A DNA stretch of 64,000 nucleotides, from positions 1 to 64,000 of the forward strand of contig NZ_DAMBYD010000004.1 in the NCBI RefSeq assembly GCF_032051575.1, written 5' to 3'. This stretch comes from Aminipila sp032051575. Its GTDB lineage: Bacteria > Bacillota > Clostridia > Peptostreptococcales > Anaerovoracaceae. Every line of letters begins with the position of its first letter. Positions within the stretch are counted from its first letter, which is position 1. The notes below the pieces were generated by a model that was not told where the DNA came from, made no database searches, and saw only the letters and a list, made by a program, of their open reading frames with translations. The translations under genes were made by a program, and so were the position numbers. Positions 33,855 to 43,589 of this stretch are shown one piece after another.

Positions 33855-33888
33855 ATTATATATACTAATAAAATAAAACAGAATTTCT

Positions 33889-33922
33889 AAAAAGTGGTAA
33901 ATATTTATTTTACCACTTTTTG
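33889..33922 (+). terminator. Terminator after the chemoreceptor gene
   Basis: AAAAAGTGGTAAA pairs with TTTACCACTTTTT across a 7-base loop. Confidence 0.85.
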
Positions 33923-34015
33923 TTTTAGTGTTCTCAAAATACATTTAAAATAGTATAATTAAATTTGGTCGGTTATTGGCTGTAAATAAGAGTTAAACAA
34001 GAAAAAGGGGAAAAA

Positions 34016-35239
34016 ATGAAAAAAATAATGGTTACAGTGACAATGATAATAATGCTTATTGCAATGGCTTCAGGACTAGTCTATGCGGGGACAAATATTG
34101 GGCAATCAGATATAAATGAAGGGTTAAAATTTTGTCAAGAGTATCCCGTAAGTTTAAAATTGGATGGAAATAAAATAGCATTTTCACAGAAAGATGTTCC
34201 TCCAGTTATTGTAAAAGAAAGAACTTTAATCCCTGCAAGAGCTTTATTTGAAGCGATGGGAGGAAAAGTTACCTGGGAAAATGATACTCAAACTGTACAT
34301 GTTACATATGACAATACAGAAGTAGTTCTTACTATTGGCTCTAATAAGGCATTAGTAAATGGTATAACGAAGGAACTCGAGGTGCCTGCACTTATTATGG
34401 ATCCTGATGGTGACTATTATGGAAGTACCATGATTCCCGTAAGGTTTACAGCCGAAGCGTTAGGTTGTGGAGTGGGATGGGATGCATCCAGGATAGTACT
34501 TATTACATCACCTAAAAAGATTGAGATTCCTGTTGTGGATTCAAATACAGGAAACAATAATCAAAATAGTAATCAAAACAATTATGTAGATAACAATTCA
34601 GATATAACTTGGCAATTTGAACAACTTAAAGAAGCAGCAAAGGGGAAAATTGTTGCTATTGACATGGGGCATGGAGGACATGACAGCGGATCTATAGGGC
34701 ACAAAGATAAGTCAGATCAACTTTGTGAGAAAGATGTCAACTTGCCTATTGGACTTAAACTAAATGAGTATTTAAAGAGTGCAGGGGTAAGCACTTATAT
34801 GATAAGAGAATCCGATGTATACTATACCTTGTTAGAAAGGGCGCAAAAGGCCAATAACATAGGGGCAACTATATTTGTTTCCATTCACAATAATTCAAAT
34901 GATTCTGCAGTTCCTCATGGCACGGAAGTATTGTACAATAGCAAACTAAATGCTGAGGGCAAAAGTGAGATGGACCTTTATGGGATACAAAGTAAAGATA
35001 TAGCGAAAAATGTGGAAAGTGAAATGGTAAAGTCGTTAGGGACATACAATAGAGGAATAAAAAGCAGCCCTGAAATGGCAGTACTGAACAAGACCTCTAT
35101 GCCTGCAATAATCGTGGAAGGAGCTTTTCTTTCCAATGAAAGTGATTTAGAAATGATGAGGAAAGCTGACTATGCAGACAATTATGCTCTTGGTGTAGCA
35201 AAGGGAATAATTAAGTCATTAAACGAGTCTTTTCAATAA
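34016..35239 (+). CDS. Secreted N-acetylmuramoyl-L-alanine amidase with stalk domain
   Basis: 407 residues. A signal peptide (MKKIMVTVTMIIMLIAMASG then VYA) is followed by a copper amine oxidase N-terminal-like stalk domain at about residues 55-165 (VVIVKERTLIPARALFEAMGG and TMIPVRFTAEALGC), a short Asn-rich linker, and an Amidase_3 catalytic domain from about residue 210. The zinc ligands are in IDMGHGGHDSG, the glutamate after it in LCEKDVNL, and ISIHNN-like FVSIHNNSND; AIIVEGAFLSN holds the catalytic glutamate. It cleaves the MurNAc-L-Ala bond in cell-wall turnover, spore or growth processes. GGGGA lies before the ATG. Confidence 0.93.
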   Translation: MKKIMVTVTMIIMLIAMASGLVYAGTNIGQSDINEGLKFCQEYPVSLKLDGNKIAFSQKDVPPVIVKERTLIPARALFEAMGGKVTWENDTQTVHVTYDNTEVVLTIGSNKALVNGITKELEVPALIMDPDGDYYGSTMIPVRFTAEALGCGVGWDASRIVLITSPKKIEIPVVDSNTGNNNQNSNQNNYVDNNSDITWQFEQLKEAAKGKIVAIDMGHGGHDSGSIGHKDKSDQLCEKDVNLPIGLKLNEYLKSAGVSTYMIRESDVYYTLLERAQKANNIGATIFVSIHNNSNDSAVPHGTEVLYNSKLNAEGKSEMDLYGIQSKDIAKNVESEMVKSLGTYNRGIKSSPEMAVLNKTSMPAIIVEGAFLSNESDLEMMRKADYADNYALGVAKGIIKSLNESFQ

Positions 35240-35266
35240 CTAAAAGTTAGAAAGTGAGTGTGTGTT

Positions 35267-35569
35267 TTGGGACTATTAATATTATATTTAGGAATGGCTT
35301 TAATAGGTTATTTGGTTGGAGCGAAATATACAGATAAAGAAAAGGATTACAGCTGGACTAATAAGGTTACTACTGGATGTTTAATCGTGCTAATCTTTAC
35401 TATGGGAGCCAGAATCGGCTCCGATGAAAGGGTAATCAGTTCTCTACAAACTATCGGAATTAAAGCTGCGGTTATTACTTTTTTTGCATTTGCAGGTAGT
35501 ATTTCAGCCTGTTTTATTGTAAGGAAATTATTCCGAATTGATAGAAAGGGTGTGAAAATAGATGACTAA
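35267..35569 (+). CDS. LysO family exporter, N-terminal half
   Basis: About 100 residues with three hydrophobic segments. GTG 35258 opens the frame, but AAAGTGAG (35251-35258) is better spaced for TTG 35267. It corresponds to the N-terminal part of the lysine exporter LysO (TMGARIGSDERVISSL), with the rest encoded by the next gene, overlapping by eight bases. Such split LysO pairs occur in Firmicutes and presumably assemble into one transporter. Lysine or a related cationic amino acid is the likely substrate. Confidence 0.75.
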   Translation: MGLLILYLGMALIGYLVGAKYTDKEKDYSWTNKVTTGCLIVLIFTMGARIGSDERVISSLQTIGIKAAVITFFAFAGSISACFIVRKLFRIDRKGVKIDD

Positions 35570-36164
35570 ACTTATTATCGCTTTCGTAACCCTGGGAATG
35601 CTTTCAGGATACTTTTTTATACCAGATTTTTTTATCACAGAGATTTCAGGTAATCTTTTAATTGTTGGTCTTTGTGTATTATTGTTCTTTGTTGGACTAG
35701 ATTTAGGAAGAGAAGGGACAGTAGTGCAAAATTTTAAAAAAGTGGGAATAAGAATTTTAGCATTTCCCATAGCTTCTATCATAGGATGTCTTATATTTGC
35801 AGCTATAAGTTCTTTATTTTTGCCCATGAATGCAAAAGAAACGATGGCTGTTGCCTCTGGTTTTGGATGGTATACCCTTGCTCCTGTAATGCTGGCAGAA
35901 AGCTCTGCAGAGTTAAGTGCCATATCTTTTTTACATAACGTGATGAGAGAAATGATAGGAATAATAATAATCCCCATAGTAGCAAAGCACATTGGATATA
36001 TTGAATCTTGTAGTGTTCCTGGAGCTGCTGCTATGGATGTATGTCTTCCAGTATTAGAAAAAGCTACAAATAGTGATACAACCGTATATGCTTTTGTAAT
36101 CGGTGTTGTATTGAGTACGGCGGTTCCAATTTTGGTTGGATTTTTTATATCAATGGGATTATAG
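35562..36164 (+). CDS. LysO family exporter, C-terminal half
   Basis: 200 residues with about six hydrophobic segments. ASGFGWYTLAPVMLAE, then FLHNVMREMIGIIIIPIVAKH and CSVPGAAAMDVCLPVLEKAT match the C-terminal part of LysO. It overlaps the N-terminal-half gene by eight bases in another frame, so this is a genuine two-gene arrangement rather than a simple premature stop. It exports excess lysine in the E. coli homologue; here it is close to a MoxR-VWA pair with unclear connection. Confidence 0.82.
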   Translation: MTKLIIAFVTLGMLSGYFFIPDFFITEISGNLLIVGLCVLLFFVGLDLGREGTVVQNFKKVGIRILAFPIASIIGCLIFAAISSLFLPMNAKETMAVASGFGWYTLAPVMLAESSAELSAISFLHNVMREMIGIIIIPIVAKHIGYIESCSVPGAAAMDVCLPVLEKATNSDTTVYAFVIGVVLSTAVPILVGFFISMGL

Positions 36165-36202
36165 TATTCTATGACAGGGTCAGATAGCTAAAGGAGAAAA
36201 GG

Positions 36203-37048
<846 letters not shown>

Positions 37049-37052
37049 TTAA

Positions 37053-38246
37053 ATGTTTTTAGATTTTTTCTATTTATTAAGGGCCAGAGGGCTTGCAATA
37101 TCCTTAAATGAATGGCTGTCTTTGATAGAGGCTTTAAATTTAGGGTTGGCAGAATGCAGTTTGCTGGGATTTTACCATTTATGTAGAAGTATTCTTATAA
37201 AAAGTGAAGCTGACTACGATAAGTTTGATGCAGTTTTCGCAGAGTATTTTAGAGGAATTGAAAGTCTGCAGGATTTACCAAAAGAGTTTTGGAAATGGCT
37301 TAATCAGGACACAAAAGAGCGTGACATAACCGATAAGCCTATGCCAGAGGAAGCTTTGATGGAGCTGGATGACCTATTAAAAAGATTCTACGAAAGGATT
37401 GAAGAACAAAAAGAACAACATAATGGTGGGAACTATTGGATTGGTACTGGCGGCACTTCAAGAATGGGACATGGAGGATATAACAATCAGGGTATCAGAA
37501 CTGGAGGAGTAAGCAGACACAAATCAGCCGTTCAAATCGCGGGAGAACGTAATTTTAAGGATTTTAGGCAGGATAATATTTTAGATATCAGACAGTTTCA
37601 AATGGCATTTAGAAAGCTAAGACAATTTTCTGCCAGAGTTGAAGAAGCGAAAACAGAACTAGATGTGGAAGGTACTATTAAGGAAACCTGCAACAATGCA
37701 GGTAATTTAAAGTTGGTATTTGATAAGCCAAGAAAGAATACAATAAAATTATTATTGCTATTTGATTCAGACGGCTCAATGATGCCTTATGGGAGATTAT
37801 GTAACCGGCTTTTTCAGGCAGTCAGTAAATCAAGCCATTTTAAAGACTTAAAAGTGTACTATTTTCATAACTGTATATATGAACATTTATATACAACGCC
37901 TTATTGCAGAAAAGGTGAGTGGGTAAATACTGACTGGGTATTGTCCAATCTGGATAGTGAGTACAAAGTTATTTTTGTTGGAGATGGAACCATGGCTCCT
38001 TCAGAATTGCTTAGAGCTGGTGGGAATTCTGTGATTGGATTATATAATGAGGAACCAGGGATGGACTGGCTAAAGAAATTTAAACGGCGCTATAAAAAAC
38101 AAATATGGCTGAATCCAATACCTAAAGAAGATTGGGATTATGTGTACGGAAGTTATACTATAGAAATGGTAAAGGAAGTCTTTCCTATGTTTGAACTTAC
38201 AATAGATGGACTTGACGCAGGAATCAAAAGACTTTTAGTGAGATAG
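37053..38246 (+). CDS. VWA domain protein (CoxE-like) partner of the MoxR ATPase
   Basis: 397 residues. The N-terminal region is helical (DFFYLLRARGLAISLNEWLSL). A Gly-rich insert near residues 127-150 (IGTGGTSRMGHGGYNNQG) is followed by a VWA domain from about residue 225. The metal-site motif reads LLLFDSDGSMMPYG, with Asp in the place of the first Ser of the usual DxSxS, so metal binding may differ from the norm. It is immediately downstream of the MoxR gene and 12 bases upstream of the sigma-54 activator gene. CoxE-type pairs usually mature a metalloenzyme; none is obvious here. Confidence 0.82.
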   Translation: MFLDFFYLLRARGLAISLNEWLSLIEALNLGLAECSLLGFYHLCRSILIKSEADYDKFDAVFAEYFRGIESLQDLPKEFWKWLNQDTKERDITDKPMPEEALMELDDLLKRFYERIEEQKEQHNGGNYWIGTGGTSRMGHGGYNNQGIRTGGVSRHKSAVQIAGERNFKDFRQDNILDIRQFQMAFRKLRQFSARVEEAKTELDVEGTIKETCNNAGNLKLVFDKPRKNTIKLLLLFDSDGSMMPYGRLCNRLFQAVSKSSHFKDLKVYYFHNCIYEHLYTTPYCRKGEWVNTDWVLSNLDSEYKVIFVGDGTMAPSELLRAGGNSVIGLYNEEPGMDWLKKFKRRYKKQIWLNPIPKEDWDYVYGSYTIEMVKEVFPMFELTIDGLDAGIKRLLVR

Positions 38247-38258
38247 AGGGGTTATCTT

Positions 38259-39638
38259 ATGGAAGAGTTTTTAAAAACCTTTAAAGTGGATGAGCTATTT
38301 CCTATATTGGATAGTATAAGTGATGCGGTTTTCATTGATAGTAGTGAGGGAATATCTCTTTGGTGCAACAAAGCATGTTTTGAGCTATATGAAGTCTTGC
38401 CAAAAGATATTTTGGGGAAACATGTGAAAGAACTGGAACGGATTGGAATTTTTACCCCGTCAGTGGCTTGCCTGGTGATGGAGCAAAAGCAGGAAGTAAC
38501 CATAATACATGAAAACAAATCAGGCAAGAGAATACTGTCTACTGGAATTCCTATATTTGATAAAGATAATAACTTCACACGAATCATTACTACGTCCAGA
38601 GATATAACTGAACTGGTTAATCTTAAAAACCAATTAGAATCCGTAAAAAATACGTTAGATGACCTTAGAGCTTTTGAAAAATTTTATAGTGAGGGCGTTA
38701 TCGCTAACAGCCATGCCATGTTTAACGTTTTGCAATTAACTAAACGTTTATCGGATGTAGATTCTACAGTTCTTATAACCGGTGAATCTGGTGTGGGTAA
38801 AGGAGTTATTGCTAATCTTCTGCATAAAAATGGATCTAGAAGGGATAAAGCTTTTGTGAAAATAAATTGTGGCGCTATACCTGAAAATTTGATAGAATCC
38901 GAATTATTTGGTTATGAGAGGGGTGCATTCACAGGTTCAAGAGCTGATGGAAAAAAAGGACTATTTGAGACGGCTCAAAATGGTACTATTTTTCTTGATG
39001 AGATTTCAGAACTTCCATTGAATCTCCAGGTTAAGCTATTACAAGTTATACAGGAACGAGAAATTACTAAAGTGGGTGGAATAAAAAGTATTTCCATTGA
39101 TGTAAGAATAATTTCAGCCACAAACAAAGATTTACTGGAACTAGTTAAAGAAAAAAAGTTTAGGGAAGATTTATATTATAGGTTAAATGTGGTTCCCATT
39201 AATATTCCGCCACTTAAAGAAAGGTATGAAGATATCATTCCTCTGATTCAGCATAACCTTAGGGAGTATAATAAAAAATTAAATACAAATAAGGAAATAG
39301 ATGCGAATACCATGGCTATATTGATTAAATATGAGTGGCCGGGCAATGTAAGAGAACTTCAAAATATAATTGAAAGGCTGGTTATCACAACCAAAGGGGA
39401 TATTATTATGCCTGAAAACCTGCCTTCTTTCATACATGAAAATACATTAAAAAATCAGAGATCTAAACAAGAACCAGTAACATTAAAAGAAGCACTTGAA
39501 AAGAAAGAGAGAGAAGTTTTATTAAATGCATACCACAATATGAAGTCCACCAGGATTGTAGCGAAAGAGCTTGGAATAAGCCAGCCATCAGTGGTTAGAA
39601 AGTTAAACAAATATGGTGTACACTCTCATGATTCATAA
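38259..39638 (+). CDS. PAS-domain sigma-54-dependent transcriptional activator
   Basis: 459 residues. A PAS domain (about 10-125; FPILDSISDAVFIDSSEGI) is followed by the sigma-54 AAA+ domain: Walker A TGESGVGKGVIAN, the sigma-54 contact loop ERGAFTGSRADG, Walker B GTIFLDEISELPL, and RLNVVPINIPPLKERYEDI with YEWPGNVRELQN. A Fis-type helix-turn-helix closes it (TRIVAKELGISQPSVVRKL). There is no receiver domain, so the PAS domain probably binds the signal. A consensus sigma-54 promoter lies 190 bases downstream, making the aldehyde dehydrogenase-aminotransferase pair its obvious target. Confidence 0.95.
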   Translation: MEEFLKTFKVDELFPILDSISDAVFIDSSEGISLWCNKACFELYEVLPKDILGKHVKELERIGIFTPSVACLVMEQKQEVTIIHENKSGKRILSTGIPIFDKDNNFTRIITTSRDITELVNLKNQLESVKNTLDDLRAFEKFYSEGVIANSHAMFNVLQLTKRLSDVDSTVLITGESGVGKGVIANLLHKNGSRRDKAFVKINCGAIPENLIESELFGYERGAFTGSRADGKKGLFETAQNGTIFLDEISELPLNLQVKLLQVIQEREITKVGGIKSISIDVRIISATNKDLLELVKEKKFREDLYYRLNVVPINIPPLKERYEDIIPLIQHNLREYNKKLNTNKEIDANTMAILIKYEWPGNVRELQNIIERLVITTKGDIIMPENLPSFIHENTLKNQRSKQEPVTLKEALEKKEREVLLNAYHNMKSTRIVAKELGISQPSVVRKLNKYGVHSHDS

Positions 39639-39710
39639 ATGTATCACAGATGCAAAAATGAATCAGTCATATTATAGGCTGTCAGGGTATAAATAATTTA
39701 TAAATAAAAT

Positions 39711-39759
39711 AAAAAAGGCAATATAGCGATGCATTCTTGTATCATTATATTGCCTTTTA
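39711..39759 (+). terminator. Terminator after the sigma-54 activator gene
   Basis: AAAAGGCAATATA pairs with TATATTGCCTTTT across a longer loop, isolating the activator from the next operon. Confidence 0.8.
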
Positions 39760-39825
39760 ACTTATGCAGAAAAATAATTTGCTTTAGGAGTAAGTGTTTC
39801 CATAAAATAAAGCTCAATTTAAAGG

Positions 39826-39844
39826 TTGGCATAACTCTTGCTAT
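39826..39844 (+). promoter_or_regulatory. Sigma-54 promoter (-24/-12)
   Basis: TTGGCATAACTCTTGCTAT has GG at -24 and GC at -12 with the exact 10-base spacing of sigma-54 promoters (consensus TGGCAC-N5-TTGCW). It lies 67 bases before the aldehyde dehydrogenase ATG, just downstream of a sigma-54 activator gene. Confidence 0.88.
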
Positions 39845-39910
39845 ACATTAAGGTATAGTAACTTAATTACTATTGGGATTAGGGTTATTAAATTAAAAGG
39901 GGGTATTTGA

Positions 39911-41350
39911 ATGGCTATAAACTATGCGGAATATGTTGCAAACCTGGTTGGAAAAGCGAAGGCTGCTCAGGCTGTCGCAGAAAAATTTACGCAGACGCAG
40001 GTAGATGAACTGACAGGGGCGGTAGCGTATGCACTTACTAAGCCAGAGACTGCATTAAAGTTTGGTGAGATGCTTGTGGAAGAATCCAATATGGGGGTTC
40101 CTGGTGATAAGCAACTGAAAATGTACGGAAAAGTGAAGGGTGCATATTTTCAAATGAAAAATAAGAAATCAGTTGGTCTGATTGACGTTGATGAAAAAAT
40201 GGGCATGGAAACTTATGCGAGACCTATGGGAGTAATTGGTGCTATTATTCCGGTTACTAACGGAGAAGCAACTCCAGTAGTGAAGGCACTTATGGCATTA
40301 AAAACAAGAAATGCAATCATACTTGCACCACATCCAAAAGCAAAAAAAACAAATTTTGCTGTAACTGAAGCTATTAGAGAAGTCCTTGATAAATTAGGTG
40401 CTCCCGTTGACTTAGTACAGGCGATAGATCCTGAATATGTATCAGTGGAGGCTTCACAAGCGCTTATGAAACAGGTTGATTTTATTTTAGCAACTGGTGG
40501 AACTCCAATGGTAAGGCAGGCTTACTCTTCTGGCAATCCTGCAATTGGTGTAGGAACAGGAAATGTAGTTTCCATTGTTGATGGTACTACAGATTTAGAT
40601 AATGTGGCAGATATGATTATTAGATCAAAAGCTTTTGACAATGCAACATCATGTTCAACAGAAAATAACCTTATTGTTTTAGAAGAATGTTACGATACAT
40701 TTGTAGAGGCAATGAAAAGACATGGTGCAGTTCTTATAAAGGAAGATTCAGAGGAAAAAAGCAAACTTTTAAAAACTCTATGGCCTGAATCTCCCCAAAA
40801 TCATGATCTTAACAGACATATAGTCGCACAGCCTGCAGAAGTTATTGCAGAGGCGGCAGGAATTGAGGTGCCAGAAGGAACTAAGATGATTATGGCTGAA
40901 GAAAATGGTGGGTATGGTAATGAATTTCCATTTACGGGAGAGAAGTTATCCCCTGTTTCAGGCATAAGAAAGGCTAAAGACTTTGAAGATGCAGTGGAAA
41001 AAATGATGAAAATTTTAGAATATCAGGGAAAAGGACATAGCTGCGGCATTCATACAAATATAAAAGAAAGGGTAACAAAACTTGGCGAATTCGTTCCTGT
41101 ATGTAAGGTTTGCGTCAACTCACCTCAGTCGTTAACAAATTCTGGCTCATGGACTTGTGGATTCCCAATTTCTATGACCTTAGGCTGCGGTACATGGGGA
41201 CATAACAGTATTTCACATAATGCTACATATAAAGATTTATTAAACTTCACTTATGTTTCAAGACCTATACCTTCTTTCCAGCCGACGGATGAGGAATTGT
41301 TTGACGAAGAAATAAAGCAAAAGGTAGATAAGCAAAAGGAGGAAATATAA
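39911..41350 (+). CDS. CoA-acylating aldehyde dehydrogenase (EutE/SucD/SauS-like)
   Basis: 479 residues. The layout is that of acylating aldehyde dehydrogenases that make acyl-CoA: MGVIGAIIPVTNGEATPVVKALMAL early, ILAPHPKAKKT, ATGGTPMVRQAYSSGNPAIGVG, and the catalytic cysteine in FDNATSCSTENN. The family covers acetaldehyde, succinate-semialdehyde (SucD) and sulfoacetaldehyde (SauS) enzymes; the FDNATSC wording reminds me of SauS. The partner gene is an omega-aminotransferase, so the likely route is omega-amino acid to semialdehyde to acyl-CoA. With the 4-hydroxybutyrate genes at the window start, 4-aminobutyrate/succinate semialdehyde is one option and taurine another. A sigma-54 promoter precedes it. 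Confidence 0.85.
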   Translation: MAINYAEYVANLVGKAKAAQAVAEKFTQTQVDELTGAVAYALTKPETALKFGEMLVEESNMGVPGDKQLKMYGKVKGAYFQMKNKKSVGLIDVDEKMGMETYARPMGVIGAIIPVTNGEATPVVKALMALKTRNAIILAPHPKAKKTNFAVTEAIREVLDKLGAPVDLVQAIDPEYVSVEASQALMKQVDFILATGGTPMVRQAYSSGNPAIGVGTGNVVSIVDGTTDLDNVADMIIRSKAFDNATSCSTENNLIVLEECYDTFVEAMKRHGAVLIKEDSEEKSKLLKTLWPESPQNHDLNRHIVAQPAEVIAEAAGIEVPEGTKMIMAEENGGYGNEFPFTGEKLSPVSGIRKAKDFEDAVEKMMKILEYQGKGHSCGIHTNIKERVTKLGEFVPVCKVCVNSPQSLTNSGSWTCGFPISMTLGCGTWGHNSISHNATYKDLLNFTYVSRPIPSFQPTDEELFDEEIKQKVDKQKEEI

Positions 41351-41351
41351 A

Positions 41352-42677
41352 ATGTCAGAAATTAAAGAGATGAGTCTTAAATATAATCTTCACTCATGGA
41401 GTGCACAGAAAGCAATAAATCCTATGGTGGTTACAAAAGCTGAAGGGATTTATTTTTGGGATGAGGATGGAAAGCAATACTATGATATGTCATCACAGTT
41501 GGTTAATTCGAATTTAGGCCATGGAAATAAAGCCATAGTTGCAGCTATAAAGGAACAGGCTGAAAAAATACCTTTTATTGGACCGGGGTATGCTTTAGAT
41601 GTTAGATCAGAGGCAGCAAAAGCCGTAGTTGAGGCTTCAGGTTTAGAGGGTGCTAAAGTATTTTTCACAAATGCAGGGGCTGAATCCAATGAAAATGCTA
41701 TAAAATTTGCTAAGCAGTACACCGGCAAGTGGAAAATATTTTCTATGTACAGATGTTATCATGGATCATCTGCAGGTGCAGGAATGCTGACAGGTGAGCC
41801 TAGAAAATTTGTAAATGAACCAGGTGTGCCAGGATTTATTAAATATGATGGACCATATGCTTATAGAGCACCTAAGGCTTGTAAGTTTGAAAATGAAGAG
41901 GAGATAACAGAATTTTACCTGGAACTGTTGGAAAATCAAATCAAGTATGAAGGACCGCATCAGATTGCAGCTATCTTTACTGAAACGGTGGTTGGTTCTA
42001 ATGGGGTTTTAGTTCCGCCAAAAGGCTATTTAGAAGGAATTAGGAAGCTTTGCGACAGATACAATATTCTGATGGTTTGTGATGAGGTAATGGCAGGCTG
42101 GTATAGAACTGGTTCTTGCTTTGCATGGCAGCAGTTTAATATTGAGCCAGATCTCGTAACTTTTGCAAAAGGTATTACTTGCGGATATATACCGCTTGGA
42201 GGGGTTATTGTTTCTAAGAAAGTTGCTGAGTATTTTGATAACAATAAAATGCTTTGCGGTTTAACTTATAGTGCTCATCCAATGGGATGTGCGGCTGCAG
42301 TGGCTACATTAAAAGAATATAAGAGATTGAACATTGAAGCAAATGTTGCAGCACAGGGAAAGATACTACATGAAACATTAAGTGACATACAATCAAAGCA
42401 TGCTTGTGTTGGCGAGTTTAGACAGATCGGTTTATTCTCTGCATTTGAACTGGTTAAAGATAAAGAAACAAAAGAGCCAATCGTTCAATTTAATTCTGAC
42501 CCAGAAGGTCTTATGAATAAAATTATCGGCATGCTTAGGGTAGAAGGGTTCTCAACTTATTCTCATGAAAATATGATAATAGTTGCACCTCCTCTAATCA
42601 TTACTGAGACAGAGTTAAGAACTGCCATGAATATACTGGATAAAGTTCTTGATTCAGTAGACAATATGGTTAAATAG
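41352..42677 (+). CDS. Class III omega-amino acid aminotransferase
   Basis: 441 residues, PLP-dependent fold type I. It has SMYRCYHGSSAGAGMLTG, the aspartate in LMVCDEVMAGWYRTG, and the PLP lysine in VTFAKGITCGYIPLGGV, with LTYSAHPMGCAAA after it. AAAAGGAGG precedes the ATG, one base after the aldehyde dehydrogenase stop codon, so the pair is translationally linked. It should convert an omega-amino acid (4-aminobutyrate, beta-alanine, 5-aminovalerate or taurine type) to a semialdehyde for the acylating dehydrogenase. The specific substrate is not readable. Confidence 0.87.
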   Translation: MSEIKEMSLKYNLHSWSAQKAINPMVVTKAEGIYFWDEDGKQYYDMSSQLVNSNLGHGNKAIVAAIKEQAEKIPFIGPGYALDVRSEAAKAVVEASGLEGAKVFFTNAGAESNENAIKFAKQYTGKWKIFSMYRCYHGSSAGAGMLTGEPRKFVNEPGVPGFIKYDGPYAYRAPKACKFENEEEITEFYLELLENQIKYEGPHQIAAIFTETVVGSNGVLVPPKGYLEGIRKLCDRYNILMVCDEVMAGWYRTGSCFAWQQFNIEPDLVTFAKGITCGYIPLGGVIVSKKVAEYFDNNKMLCGLTYSAHPMGCAAAVATLKEYKRLNIEANVAAQGKILHETLSDIQSKHACVGEFRQIGLFSAFELVKDKETKEPIVQFNSDPEGLMNKIIGMLRVEGFSTYSHENMIIVAPPLIITETELRTAMNILDKVLDSVDNMVK

Positions 42678-42704
42678 AATAATAGTAGTAAAAAGCAGTA
42701 TACA

Positions 42705-42738
42705 AAAAAGCGATCTATGGGCAAGGTCGCTTTTTTAG
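42705..42738 (+). terminator. Terminator after the aminotransferase
   Basis: AAAAAAGCGATC pairs with GGTCGCTTTTTT (one wobble) across a 10-base loop. Confidence 0.85.
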
Positions 42739-42750
42739 AACATAATTTCT

Positions 42751-42788
42751 GAACACATGTTTACAAAAAGCTGTAGGTGTGTTATACT
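42751..42788 (+). promoter_or_regulatory. lexA promoter with SOS box
   Basis: GAACACATGTTT (42751-42762) is a Firmicute-type LexA box. It overlaps a TGTTTA -35 region; TATACT (42783-42788) is the -10, 17 bases on. LexA would repress its own gene. Confidence 0.75.
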
Positions 42789-42865
42789 TTATTAATATTA
42801 GTGTAAAGTTTATTATCGTATTTTACTTATAAGCTTTAATTTAATAATTTAATGGAGGCGGGAAT

Positions 42866-43534
42866 ATGGAACAACTAAAAGAAAGAGAACAGCGAATACT
42901 TCAGTATATGAAAAGAGAAATTAGTCAAAAGGGATATCCTCCTACAGTAAGAGAAATTTGTTCCGCCTTAAATATAAAATCTACGTCTACAGTTCATAAG
43001 GATATTGAAAACTTAGAATTGAAAGGTTTTTTAAAAAAGGATCCATCAAAGCCTCGTGCATTAATGATTGTGGATCCGGACTCTCATGCAAGAGTGGAGC
43101 TTGGAAATCAGGAATTAAGAACAAATTCTTATAATAATACAGAAAGGATAGATGTAATAGATATTCCAGTAGTGGGAAGAATAGCGGCAGGCACACCTAT
43201 ATTAGCAGACCAGAACATAGAGGAATCTTTTCCTATTCCAGCAAGATTTGCAGGCAGAGGAACCAATTTTATGCTTACGGTAAAAGGTGACAGTATGATA
43301 GAAGCTGGTATATTTGATGGTGATTATATCTTGGTAGAGCAACAAAATACGGCTAAAAATGGGGAAATTGTAGTAGCCATGATAGATGGATTTGAAAGTG
43401 AGGCTACTGTAAAAACTTTTTACAAGGAAGCAGATCATATTAGATTACAGCCAGAAAATTCTAGTATGAGTCCTATTATTGTTAAGGAAGTAAAAATACT
43501 GGGCAAGGTTAAAGGCGTATTTCGATATTTTTAA
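42866..43534 (+). CDS. lexA: LexA repressor
   Basis: 222 residues. The N-terminal winged helix (QRILQYMKREISQKGYPPTVREICSAL with the following TSTVHKDIENLELKGFL) recognises the SOS box. The C-terminal S24 domain has the self-cleavage Ala-Gly in GRIAAGTPI, the nucleophilic serine in VKGDSMIEAG and the lysine in EATVKTFYKE. RecA-stimulated cleavage would derepress the SOS regulon. GGAGGCGGG precedes the ATG. A LexA box overlaps its promoter. Confidence 0.97.
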   Translation: MEQLKEREQRILQYMKREISQKGYPPTVREICSALNIKSTSTVHKDIENLELKGFLKKDPSKPRALMIVDPDSHARVELGNQELRTNSYNNTERIDVIDIPVVGRIAAGTPILADQNIEESFPIPARFAGRGTNFMLTVKGDSMIEAGIFDGDYILVEQQNTAKNGEIVVAMIDGFESEATVKTFYKEADHIRLQPENSSMSPIIVKEVKILGKVKGVFRYF

Positions 43535-43552
43535 TATATTTCAATTCGTTAC

Positions 43553-43581
43553 TTGACAAGATTAAGTATAAATGGTATAGT
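43553..43581 (+). promoter_or_regulatory. Promoter of the infC-rpmI-rplT operon
   Basis: Perfect TTGACA (43553-43558), 17 bases, TATAGT (43576-43581). Confidence 0.85.
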
Positions 43582-43589
43582 ATTTGAGT

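Noticed and set aside
35528..35992. 154-codon open frame antisense to the LysO gene
   Set aside because: It overlaps two well-supported transporter genes and has no start signals or recognisable domains.
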